DNA from: Tamarix chinensis
Lineage: Eukaryota; Streptophyta; Magnoliopsida; Caryophyllales; Tamaricaceae
Assembly (NCBI GenBank): GCA_030549775.1
Contig: CM060174.1
Span: 47,596,707-47,660,706, forward strand
Direction: 5' to 3'
Length of the DNA stretch: 64,000 bases
The notes under the pieces were generated by a model. It saw only the letters and a program-made list of their open reading frames with translations. It did no database searches and was not told the origin of the DNA. Both the position numbers and the translations under genes were made by a program. Positions 1 through 9,695 of the stretch are shown one piece after another (position 1 is the first letter of the stretch; each line of letters starts with the position of its first letter).

Positions 1-960
1 CTTCCTATGGAACAACTTTAACCTTGAGATATAGAGCAACACCAACTACCTAGGATACAATGCTTTTGGCTTTAAGTAATGGTCATGAAATTTATTAGTC
101 TTTTCCTTGTACAACCAAGTAATATTGTATGAAGCATTCATTAGCTCTTCAAGCTCATTCAAATGTAATTTTCATGCTTTAATTATGGCAGTTAGATCGA
201 GGTTCACATATTTGAGAGCTCAATATAATTAATTCCCTAACTCAATTGGTAGATGGCAATATTTTCCAAACATAATGTGGTAGGGTGACATCCTTAGGGG
301 AGTTTTGAACACTATCTTATATGCCCATAATACATTATTTAGTCTGAATGGCCAGTCTTTTCTATTAGAGTTGACTACTTTCTCTAAAATTCTTTTGATT
401 TCCCTATTATAAAGCACAACTTAACTACTAGATTGTGGGTGATAGGCTGTGGCTACTCTATGATGAATTTTATATTTTTGCATAAGCTATTGGAACAACT
501 TATTACAAAAATGTGTACCACCATCATTGATGATTGCATTGGGAGTCCAATTGTGTAATATTATTTTCTTATAGGAAGCAGATCAGCATCCTTGTATCAT
601 TAGTTGGTAGTGCAATGGCCTCTATCCATTTGGAGACATAGTCCTTCGCTACCAAAATGTATTCATTACCAAAGGAGGATGGAAATGGGCCTATGAAATC
701 AATTCCCCATGCATCAAACAATTCCATTTCTAAGATTCCTATTTGAAGCATCTCATTCCTTTCTAAGATGTTCCTAGTGCATTGATATTGCTTAAAGTTT
801 TATACCTCTTCCCTATCATCTTCGAATATGGTGGGCCAATAAAATCCACTTTGTTGGACCTTAGATGCAGTCCATATTCCTCCAAAATAACCTCTATAGG
901 TTGCGTGGTGACAGGAAACCAAGATTTCCTTAGCCGCCTCTTCACTTACACACCTTCTCA
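1..960 (-). pseudogene. Integrase of the Athila-like element (C-terminal end reaches window edge)
   Basis: Integrase catalyses strand transfer of retrotransposon cDNA into chromosomal DNA. On the minus strand, about 945-763 is the region before the catalytic core. About 751-569 carries the core start (motif [12 protein letters not shown] with the first catalytic Asp, then [12 protein letters not shown]). About 417-229 carries the late core ([17 protein letters not shown], then a motif related to [14 protein letters not shown]). The remainder to position 1 reads like the C-terminal tail (LNELEELMN, then a YKEKT-like motif). The pieces are separated by stops and frame changes, so no continuous integrase can be made. 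It continues the pol reading of 1100-2560. Confidence 0.75.
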
Positions 961-1099
961 TTAGTCCATCAGCACATTGATGAAATGGAAACGATTCATC
1001 CTAGTTGTAGTACTTGAGGTCATGGAGGAATTTATTCAATTGTTGGTGAGATTTGTCAGGGGTGATATTCTACATGCTAGATAGTTGGCAATATAAGCA

Positions 1100-1760
1100 T
1101 ATTAGGGTGGTTGACCTTTCCTAACTTTCAAGAGTTGTTCGTTAAGGAAGTTCTCTTTAATCCAAACTTATTTATGATCCTCAATGTACCCTTCCAGTCT
1201 AGAAAGATGATCTACAATTTAATTATCCTTCCCTTGAAGATCCTTGATTTCAACATCAAATTCCTCCAAAAGTAAGATCGACCTTAACAATCTAGGTTTG
1301 GCATCTTTTTTAGCAAGTAAAAAATAAATAGTGGCATGGATAGTAAATATAACTAAGTTACTTCATAGGAGATAAGATCGAAACTTATCAAAGGCAAACA
1401 CTACTTCTAGTAATTCTTTAACAATAATAGTGTAATTCAATTGTGCCTCATTGAGTATTTTACTATTACCCTAGGACTACTCCTATAGCACAATCACTCA
1501 CATCACACATTAGTTCAAAGGGCAGAGTCCAGTCAGGTCCTACAATAATAGGGGTTTTAGTGAGTGCTAACTTTATTCTCTAAAATGATGCCTTATAGCA
1601 TTCATCAAACTCAAATATTCTGTTCACTTCCAACAATTGAAAAAGGGTAATAGGGGTTTTAGTGAGTGCTAACTTTATTCTCTAAAATTATGCCTTACAA
1701 CATTCATCAAACTCAAATATTTTGTCCACTTCCAACAACTGACAAAGGGGCTTCGCAATT
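1100..1760 (-). pseudogene. RNase H and RT/RNase H connection of the Athila-like element
   Basis: This stretch lies between the reverse transcriptase thumb and the integrase on the minus strand. The motif LPFELMCDVSDCAIGVVLG (about 1545-1470) matches the start of a gypsy RNase H domain, whose first Asp lies in the CDxSD motif. Upstream of it is the usual linker reading LALTKTPII, present twice because of a tandem duplication at 1546-1749. TAG and TAA codons interrupt it. Downstream toward 1100 the reading decays and only scattered RNase H similarity is visible. RNase H would degrade the RNA strand of the replication intermediate. Confidence 0.6.
1546..1749 (-). repeat. 102 bp in-frame tandem duplication in pol
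   Basis: Positions 1546-1647 and 1648-1749 are two near-identical direct copies, each starting with taataggggttttagtgagt. The period of 102 bp equals 34 codons, and both copies read in the same minus-strand frame (motifs QLLEV, IFEFDEC and LALTKTPI occur twice). The copies differ at several positions, so the duplication is not very recent. It lies between the reverse transcriptase thumb and RNase H. Confidence 0.9.
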
Positions 1761-2560
1761 TAAGAGAAGTCTTTGATGAATCTTCGATAAAATCCAACAT
1801 GTCTTAAGAAACTTCTTACACCCTTGATAATGGTGGGAGGAGGTAAGTATTTGATGACCTCACCTTTGCCCTGTTAACCTCCAGCCCTTGAGGTGAGATC
1901 CTATGACCTAACACAACACCTCTCTGAACCATGAAATGATAATTTTTCCAATTAAGAACAAATGTTATCTCTTCACACCCTACCAACACTCTTTCTATGT
2001 TTGTAAGGCAATCCAAAAAACTATATCCAAAAACAAAACAAAAATTAATCCATAGAAAACCTCTACAATGTCTTCTATTATGTTTTGAAGATAGTCATCC
2101 TACACCGCTAAAAAATTATGAGTGCATTGCATAAGCAAAAATGCATTCGTCAAAAGGTGAATGTGTCATAGCGGCATGTGAATGTGGTCTTATGTTCATC
2201 ATCTACTGTAATGGATGTTTGATTATAACATTATAATCCATCAAAAAAATAATAAAAAGATTTTCCTACCAATCAGTCAAGCATTTGGTAGATAAAAAGA
2301 AGTGAAAAATGAGCTTTCTGGGTGGCCTTATTGAGTCTTCTATAATCCATGAAAATGCACCACCATGTGATTATGTGGGTTATGATCTAATTATTTTCAT
2401 AATTTTGAAGAAGTTTCATACCTCCTTTTTTAGTATACATTGAACAAGACTTACCCAATTGCTCTTCAAAATTAGATAGATGATACTAGCATCGAGCCAT
2501 TTACTTCTTCACTACCTCCTTCATCATTGGGTTGAGCCATCTGTACTGCACAATTGATGA
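1760..2560 (-). pseudogene. Reverse transcriptase of the Athila-like element
   Basis: Minus-strand reading gives reverse transcriptase landmarks in order: MKEVVKK near 2530; a lysine- and glycine-containing KKGGMKLL motif near 2430; DYRRLNKATQKAHFSL near 2350-2300; YNQTSI and HKTTFTC near 2220-2160; the palm region with a degraded catalytic motif near 2040; then VQRGVVLGHRISPQGLEVNRAKV at about 1935-1850. The second aspartate of the expected Y/F-x-D-D motif is replaced by a stop-containing stretch, so catalysis is lost. Several frameshifts are needed to join the pieces. The enzyme copies element RNA into cDNA. Confidence 0.75.
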
Positions 2561-3420
2561 GCTTGATGGATCCTCTAGTAGAAGCTTGTGCATGCATATT
2601 GTTCAACTGATTCCATGAATGTCCACCATGGTTCATCTTGTTGCCTTCTTACATTTTTGTAACAGCTTAACAAGCTAGTCCTAGTGTGATTTAGGTAAGC
2701 CATATGATATAATGACCAGTAGGGTGTCCTTTCTACCTAAATAAGCATAGTTCAAGTGAGCTATTAATAATTTCTAGCCTGGGAGGCTCCATAATTGATG
2801 GTTTGACTGGATATATCTCTCCACTATGCAGCCTAAGAGGTTTTGGAGGTGTTGAGTAATTTATCTAGCATCACCCTACCATATCTTCTTCATCCTACTC
2901 ACTAGAATAATAGGTAGGATATTTTCTCACTAGATGTTGTACCTCAAACAATCTAGATTCCTCATGAAACGTTCTTACATCAAACTCATCACAAATAGTC
3001 AAATCAATAATGTTAACTCAAGAACATTCATACAGATCCTTTTTCGGTAGTTTCATAGAATTGAAAACATTGAAAGTGATATAGTCCTCTTTGACCCTCA
3101 TTGTGAACTCTCCCTTTTGCATATATATCAAGGTCTTACTAGTGGCTAAGAAAGGTTTACCTAGAATGATAGGGACCTCCTTATCGACCTTATGGTCAAG
3201 GATTATGAAGTCTACTTGGAAGAAGAACTTGTCTACCTTTACTAACACATATTTAATTTTTCTTTCAGGGTGGACATATTATCAATTAGCAAGTTGTAGG
3301 GTGACAGTGGTAGGCCTTATTTACCTAATACCTAGCTTCTTGAAAATAGGCATACGCATCAAATCAATACTAGCACCTAGGTTAATAAGGGTATTACAAT
3401 AAAACTTATCACCGATGGAA
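2561..3420 (-). pseudogene. Aspartic protease region of the Athila-like element
   Basis: The clearest part is minus 3248-3018, a 76-codon open stretch with the motif VPIILGKPFLATSKTLIYMQ followed by GEFTMRV. This is the flap and C-terminal half of an Athila-type retropepsin, which releases gag and pol proteins. Upstream (3420-3250) the reading contains a degraded active-site area with LGASI-type wording. From 3017 down to 2561 is the spacer leading to reverse transcriptase, with no clear domain and many stops. The open stretch is short compared with a complete family polyprotein. Confidence 0.7.
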
Positions 3421-4312
3421 TAAGGAATGTTGAAACTACCAAGGTGTTATAATTTTCTAGTAGTTTTTGTTGGAAAATCAAACTAAATCACTGTCATTTC
3501 TACCATTTCATATTCACAGTCTTCTTTTTCTTTTTAAAATTTCCATTAAATTTTTTATATAATTAGGCATTTATTGGAGGGCTTCCACCAATAGGATGTT
3601 TATATACAATTGATAAAGAACCTCTAGGAACTTATCAAACTGCTTATCCTACTACTACTACTTGAGTCGTTGAGGTAAATGTTGTGATGGAATAAAGGGT
3701 TTAGGAATGATATTCAATAATGGTTTACTATTCTTTTGTGGCTTAGTTGTTAAAGTGGTGTCTTCTTCTAGGTCATAGATGAGGTTAGTCTGTAGTTGAA
3801 AAGGAGTGCAGTTTAACTTTTTCTCTAAGGGTTCTACGTTGTTGTCTTGTTTGTTAGAGTGAGGCTTGTCCTTAGTTCATTCATGTTGGTAGGGAGGTGT
3901 AATTTCCATACCCGATCTTAGGGTAATAGATTTACACTACTCCTTACCTTCTCTTCTGGTGTTCTCAGTATCACTAGGTAGAGTGCCATAGGGCTTGCTA
4001 CTCAACACTAATGCTAGTTTCCCCATTTATGTTTCTAGGGTTCTTAAGGAGGTTGTGTTGCTTTGGATTGTAGCATCCATTTTCACCATTTATTCTTTCA
4101 AGAGATTTTCCAAAGATTTGGAGTTATTATGGTAGGTAGGGGTTAGTGAGACTGCGATTGTTGAAGGTGTTGGGGTTAAGGTTGGTAGTAGGGTTATTGC
4201 TTGTATTGGTTGGCTAGGTTTTGCACTTTATTTTGTTAGACCATGAGAAGTTAGGATGTTGTCTCCATGTTGGGTTGCTATGATTACCATGAGGTAATTG
4301 AGAGTTCCTAGC
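3421..4312 (-). pseudogene. gag-protease linker of the Athila-like element
   Basis: Minus-strand DNA between the zinc-knuckle part of gag, which lies beyond the insertion at 9113, and the protease. Just left of the insertion the reading is ARNSQLPHGNHSNPTW, then Asn/Pro/Thr-rich sequence, as expected for the low-complexity segment after the knuckle. The rest is Lys- and Glu-rich in translation with frequent stops. No catalytic domain is expected here. Its continuity with 9113 onward shows that element A is a later insertion. Confidence 0.55.
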
Positions 4313-4417
4313 CTGGTTGTAACACCCGCAAATTTACTACTAAAAAATTTTGTTTAATTAAAAGGGTTTAACGGAAGTGAAAAGATAAAACCGTAAATTC
4401 GGGGGCATTAACGCCAC

Positions 4418-4474
4418 ACTTAGTACCAAATTGGTTTACTCCTACCGTCCCAGAACTAAGTGCTAAGGATAAAT
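4418..4474 (+). other. Conserved imperfect hairpin near the start of element A
   Basis: The sequence runs from CACTTAGTACC to AACTAAGTGCTAAGG and can fold into a stem closed by CACTTAG against CTAAGTG. The same structure recurs at about 29234-29286 in element C (arms CACTTAGTAC and GTACCAAGTG, 9 of 10 paired) and, reversed, at about 37798-37846 in element B. The unit lies about 100 bp inside the TG terminus in all copies. Function is unknown. Confidence 0.6.
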
Positions 4475-4784
4475 AAGCTTAACATTAAACACGAGTCATT
4501 AATAAAAACACAAGTCGTTAGTAAAGCACAAGCCATACAGAAATCAGAGTGCGGTTTAGGATTACAATCCAAAGAGTACGTGGCTAGAGTTTTTCAAAAC
4601 ATAAAGCATATTACAAAACACAACTAAAATATGATAATACATGGTCCAATAAAAGAAAAAAAGTCCGGCCTAGTCGCTCTCGATCCCCAAGTCAGATCTA
4701 AGCTCAACGCTCAGCCTCATCCAATGCCTCGTAAGTGTCATAGGCATCGAAGACGTCGTCCCCTACCTGCACAAGCTCAGACGG

Positions 4785-4860
4785 GTCTTCTACTCATGGG
4801 AATGAGCAGCACCCAAGAAATGGGTGATCAGTACAATACGTACTGAGTAAGGTAACAGAT
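4785..4860 (+). other. Conserved block with GAGCAGCACCCA stem-loop in element A
   Basis: This block reads tactcatgggaatgagcagc, then CACCCA-agaaa-TGGGTG (a 6 bp stem with a 5-nt loop), then GATCAGTAC and TACTGAGTAAGG. It is conserved in element C (29603-29665) and, reversed, in element B (37405-37492), with the loop more variable than the arms. It is among the most conserved internal parts of the family, so it may be a promoter, packaging or processing signal; this is inference. Confidence 0.6.
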
Positions 4861-5042
4861 ACGCTAAGGCCAGCATACAAGACACACAACATAGTATACA
4901 TGGCATAATCACATGAGCAACATGTAGTAAAATAGATAATAAAGGCCAGCTACAGTCCGGATAGACTTATTCATTAGATCTCTAGTATATATAGAGTCAA
5001 TTCACATCATAGTCTTTATCAATCCAGGTGAGTGTGGGAACC

Positions 5043-5384
5043 CCACTATTATAGCCGGTGGATCGGTCATGCAGGGCAAAATGCTCCTGGCCACTATTAT
5101 TCTCCGGTGGACCGGTCATGCAGGGCAAAATGCTCCCGGCCACTATTATTCGCTGGTGGACTAGTCTAGGCCCGACTCACATGGTGTTTCACTATAATTA
5201 CTTCGTATCTTTCCCATATCTTTTCACAATTATGTTTGGTTTGTTGAGCACGAAAACCCCCACTATTATAGCTGGTGGAATGGTTATGCAGGGCAAAATG
5301 CACCTGGCCACTATTATTCGCCAATGGACCGGTCATGCAGGGCACCCCGGCTCCTGACCACTATTATTCGTCGGTGGACCGGTT
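5043..5384 (+). repeat. 3+3 array of CCACTATTAT...GGTGG inverted-repeat motifs in element A
   Basis: Six copies of a motif of about 27 bp (CCACTATTAT, 3-4 nt, CGGTGGACCGGTC) begin at 5043, 5091 and 5140, and then at 5260, 5308 and 5358. The period is 48-50 bp within each triplet, and the triplets are about 217 bp apart. Each motif has CCAC and GTGG arms and often an ACCGGT palindrome. Each triplet is followed by a GGCYCGRCTCA-like sequence. Elements B and C show the same 3+3 arrangement. Confidence 0.85.
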
Positions 5385-7260
5385 TGGGCTCGGCTCAACA
5401 ATCTTTCTCTTTAACTGGATACTATCTTATTCGTGTCTTATTCAATAAGCAATTCGCCCTTGACATGCATGTCACCAACATTCTACTTATATCCTATCAA
5501 GGGGGCCGTCACATATCTTGAGACTCATGCGCCCCTTATCATGCCCTGACATCATTTCCCCCTTACACTTACACATAATGAAAACTAATTCCTAAGGGTG
5601 TGGGTTAAGGCCCATCACCTCATGACCTCAAATGCCACCTACTATCTCCCTCTAGGGTTTTCCCTTGAAAACCCTAATTGGGCCTATGTGGCCCAACTTC
5701 CTCTCACTTACACTACCATTACTTCATTCATTGCCCCACATCTTATCTCAATTAGATCCAATCCCAAAACATATTACTTTACCTTTCGACTTTGCATGTG
5801 ACCAGAAAAACCCTAGCTGGCCACCTCAAACCCTAGTACCTTTCTTCTCCCACAAGTAACCTCTCCCTTTTCCCCCAGAATCTCTTCTCTCCCATGGAAC
5901 CCATACTCACCCTTTATATAACAAATTCTCACTCTTAACCCGTACTTCACTCTCCCTTAATCATTTTTACTTCCACATTTTCCAGATTACTGCTTCCTCC
6001 CAAAACCCTAATCGGGCCCCTTATACACTCTTACACCAACCTACGTACTATTTTTCATCCCAAGTCTCCAATCACTCCCCAACTCTCCCCTTAGATTATT
6101 TACACCATAAATCAACTTTTCTCACGTGAAGACCACCCCCATGCAAATTTTAAGATTCCCATGCATAGTTCCCATCTCTCATTCATTTTGGTCATTCCTT
6201 CCTCTTTAATTTCCTCTCATGGATCATGAGGTATTTTGGTCAACCTCATAACCCCCTTAATGAACTCACTTCACATTTCTTTCTTTTTGTCCTTTCATTC
6301 CCATATCATATTTATCAATTATCCTAGCATGCATGTCCTAAAGGGCCATATCATATCACACCATAAACACCATATATACAAATCATACTCATTTCATAAG
6401 CAACACATACAAACATACCTCAACTCCAAGTTGCGCTACACATAAGACAAGTTAAGGGCAATCATACGATACACAACATAGCATGATATATAAAGCATCC
6501 AAGACATACAAGTCACATAACACACATAGGCCTTAGCTACATCCTTATCTAAAACGACGCCAGGCTTGGAGCACACTCCTACAACTCCTTAGGGTTTTGG
6601 ATCGATTCACCTATAAGAGGGAAAATACTAAGGATTAGTTTTCCTCCTACCAAAAGTACCATTACTCCTTATTTTAGTCTAAGATTAGGATTGTTATTAT
6701 TAAAGGGAGTATTATACGTGAAAATTAGGGTTTTAATCTTCAAGTTAGCCCACTAAATATTACTAGCCAAAATATGTTTATTTTAATATTTATTGCTATA
6801 CTTATATTATTAAACCTATTAGCTTTATTCTTTTAATAATAGTACTGATACTAATTATAGCAAAATAGTGATAATAATAATAAAATAATAATAGTAATGC
6901 TAATGCTTATAGTGATAGAAACCCTAGCGTTTTTAAGGCTAAGTCTAATAATAGTGTTAGGGTTAAGATAATAATATAATAATTACAATACCAACAAAGT
7001 ACAAATATTCCTAAGGATGATAATGATAAAGTTATATTTTGAATAATAATAATATAAGGGTTCAAATGTTTACCATAATAATAAAGATAATGATAATAGG
7101 TCATAGCTAGCATTAGTGATAATAGTAGGAATAATAGTGAGGTTAGTAATAATAATAATAGTAAACGAGGAAAAGTCCCAATCATAATAACACCAAAGTT
7201 GTAGGCCATTATTAATGATAATATTGTTATTGGTTAGGAAAATCATAAAATTAGGCTAAG
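5385..7260. other. Internal AT-rich part of element A, no gene seen
   Basis: Pyrimidine-rich and CCCTAA-containing sequence (5600-6200) passes into AT-rich DNA. A short conserved stretch at about 6545-6620 (cttatctaaaacgacgccag, then CCTTAGGG and CCTATAAGAGGGAAAA) recurs in element C near 31515-31590 and, reversed, in element B near 36135-36235. The open frames here are low-complexity Leu/Ile/His-rich readings with no recognisable motif. Confidence 0.6.
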
Positions 7261-7286
7261 CAGCAGCAGCAGTAGTAGTAGTAGTA

Positions 7287-7325
<39 letters not shown>

Positions 7326-7600
7326 GAGATAACTATATTAATGCTAAAGTTTTTAATAATAATAATAATGATAGTAGTATTAGTAGTAGTAGTAGTAGTA
7401 GTAATAATAATAATGATAACCATTTTAAATGTTAAAGTTGTAGCCTTTTAAATAGTTTACCTTAGTTATAAGTATTTTCTGAAATTAGGTTAGGAAATAA
7501 GGTTGATACATAATAATATTAATAATGGTAATAATAATAATAATAACAATAATAATACAAACTAATAATAATAAGAATAATAATAATAGTAATATTAAGG
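7261..7600. repeat. Trinucleotide microsatellites (CAG, TAG, TAA) in element A
   Basis: Runs of CAG grade into TAG and then TAA units at 7261-7323, with further TAG/TAA runs at 7375-7420 and looser AAT repeats to about 7600. Similar trinucleotide tracts occupy the same relative place in elements B and C, so the microsatellite is an old part of the family that has expanded independently. Confidence 0.9.
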
Positions 7601-7675
7601 ATAATACCATTAATATTAAATAAAATTATTAACACTTATAGAAAATAATTTAGGGGTTGGGGAAGTTGGAGCACC

Positions 7676-8740
7676 ACCTAAGGTTAGTGGTGGAACTGGT
7701 GGCGGCGCATGGCGGCGGCGGTGGAGGAGGGAGAGAGGTGGAAAGATTACTATGTAGGCTAAAGGAGTGGAAGTGGAGGGGTGTTTGAGATGGAGGAAGG
7801 TGAAGTAGGTGGAGAGGGGTGGAATGAAGGTGGTGGTGTAGCTGGTAGTGGCGGCGCACGGTGGTTGGTGCGGCGACCGAAGGTGGTGGAAGGTGGTGGA
7901 AGACGGGGGAGGTAAAAGGAGAGGGAGGCAGGGGGAGATGAAGGCATGGAAAGGTAGGGGAAGGTTTTCTGGGTGTTTTGGAGGGTGGAGGAGGTGCTGG
8001 TAGCGGCGAGATTGGCGGCGGAAGACGGTGGGAGTAGCGGTGAGGGGTTGGAGTGGGCTGCTTGAGTTGGCGACTTTGCACGGCCGGGGCGGTGCGTGCA
8101 GGGATAGATAAGGGATGATGGTGGCTTGGTTTTGTAGAGGGAGGTGCGGGGAAGGTTTTGGTGGCGGCGTTTGAGGCGGTGATGGTCGACGGCGATGGGG
8201 TAAGAATCTGTTTTGGCAGCGGCGAGAAGTAGAGTTTCCGGGCTTGCGAAAAAGAGAGCTCGATTATGGCTTCCCTAGGAGTGTATTTATAGGCTAAATG
8301 AGGGGGGAAATGACAAAGGGAGAAGAAGACAACTGGGGGCAGGTGAGGCAGGTCGCCGACTAGCGGTGGCAGGCGGGGCATGCCTTGCGAATTGCAGGGT
8401 ACGTTTAGCTTGGTGTGGGGAAAAGGAAAGGGTGGTAGCACGCGTGAGGAGGGAGGGCGAGTAGACTGGGTCGAAAATGGAAAGGAAAAAGACAGGGGTG
8501 GCAGAGGAGGAAAACCAGACAAAGTAGGTGGCTGCTAGCGAAAATTGGGGTTGTAGGTCGGGGCTGGGGAAAGAAGAAGAGGAAGGGTGGACCGACGGTC
8601 CAGGGGAAGGAGAAAAAAGAAGAACCGGCCGGCGGTTGGGTGCAGGGTCAGGGCTCGTGGCTTAGGCTGCACAAGGCGGGCCAGGGAGGAGAGTTTGGGC
8701 CGCGGGCTGGCCTAAACCGGGGGGAGAAAGATAAGTAAAG
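7676..8740. other. GC-rich purine-biased block of element A; long frame judged spurious
   Basis: A GGCGG/GGTGG-rich stretch with strong purine bias on the plus strand. It contains a 290-codon minus-strand open frame (8522-7650), rich in Pro, Ser and His. The frame is compositionally driven, has no domain, and is not preserved as a frame in elements B or C, which have equivalent GC-rich blocks at about 34340-34980 (with 28560-29140) and 32600-33870. It is therefore probably not a gene. The block lies where LTR promoter or transcribed sequences could be. Confidence 0.5.
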
Positions 8741-9112
8741 GAGGAAGAAAGAAAAAGAGAAAGAAAGGAGAAAAAAAGAAAAAGGATAAAGGATAAAATG
8801 GTTGGGTTGGGGTATTTGGTTTTTATTATTTATATATTTAAGTTAGATATTTAATTTTATAATAATTATTTTAAGTATAATAATGAAATTCATTTTTAGA
8901 TTAATTGGGCTATTTTGAGTAAATTTTCCTTAACTTCCATTTTAATTAGTAAAATGCCCAAAATTTTCTAAATAATTTATTTATTATTTTCTCTTCATTT
9001 TTCTCAATTAATTTCCTCTTTATTTAATAAAATACTTTATTTTCTTAATTTTCCTAATAAATTATTATTTTGCCATAATTCCTAAATTAGGATTTTGGGG
9101 TATTTCACTGGT

Positions 9113-9619
9113 TTCCCACATAGTTCACAAACACTGGATTTGCCAGACATTGCTCAAACAAATGACCTTCTCTATAATATACACAAGATACTACAGCTAT
9201 TGAAGTAGTGGTTTGTTCCTCTCCTCTCTTTACCTACGAGTTAGTGGGAGCAATATTTTTCAATAGATTAGCTCTAGAATATACCTCAACTTGCAGGGTT
9301 ATGATGGCATCAACTTCAAATAATCCCACTACTCTCACCTTATGAATGCTCTTGGCACTACCCCACTATCGGTTGTTACATGCTATGGTCTCGATAATCT
9401 CATAGTCTTAGTTATAAGTTTTACTTAGCAAAGCATCATTGGCTGAGGCATCCACTAAGTTTCATGTCTAGGGGTTTAGCCCATGGTAAAATGTTTCTAT
9501 TTGCAACCAGTGAGGGATTATGTGGTTTGGACATTTCCTTGACAATTCTATAAATCTCTCCCATGTGTCATAGGGTATGTCATCTTCTTCTTGAAAAAAA
9601 ATGCAATAATGTTATATCT
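9113..9619 (-). pseudogene. gag segment (zinc knuckle and core) between elements A and L1
   Basis: On the minus strand, about 9600-9480 reads EEDDIPYDTWERFIELSRKC and then PHWLQIETFYHGLNP, the conserved gag core of Athila-type elements. About 9200-9113 reads as a zinc knuckle, CVYYREGHLFEQC, followed by NPVFVNYVGNQ, where element A is inserted. The expected second cysteine (CxxC) is Tyr here. A frameshift near 9590 and a stop after GLNP break the frame. Gag forms the particle that packages element RNA. The segment continues to the right of the LINE. Confidence 0.75.
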
Positions 9620-9695
9620 AAGTTTGTCATGGGGTATGTCATTTTTTTTAAAAAGTAAATCCAAAAACCCTAGGCTCTCTCCTCTCTCTTTTCTC

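Larger units (their letters stand above)
4318..9107 (+). mobile_element. Element A: 4.79 kb non-coding LTR-like element (probable solo LTR)
   Basis: The element starts TGTAACACCC and ends GGGGTATTTCA, with LTR-like TG...CA ends. It is flanked by the perfect 5 bp direct repeat CTGGT (4313-4317 and 9108-9112), so both insertion borders are visible. No gag or pol domain was found in any frame, and no second terminal copy, so it looks like a solo LTR. Internal order: hairpin (4418-4474), conserved block (4785-4860), 3+3 array (5043-5384), AT-rich sequence, trinucleotide microsatellites (7261-7600), GC-rich block (7676-8740) and AT-rich 3' end. Two more copies lie at 28130-37940 and 29142-34293. 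Very long LTRs are known in some plant gypsy lineages; assignment to one of them is inference. A coding-less LARD-like element is the alternative. Confidence 0.8.

Noticed and set aside
7650..8522. 290-codon Pro/Ser/His-rich open frame on the minus strand
   Set aside because: It arises from the GC-rich, purine-biased block of element A, has no domain, and is not kept as a frame in elements B or C.
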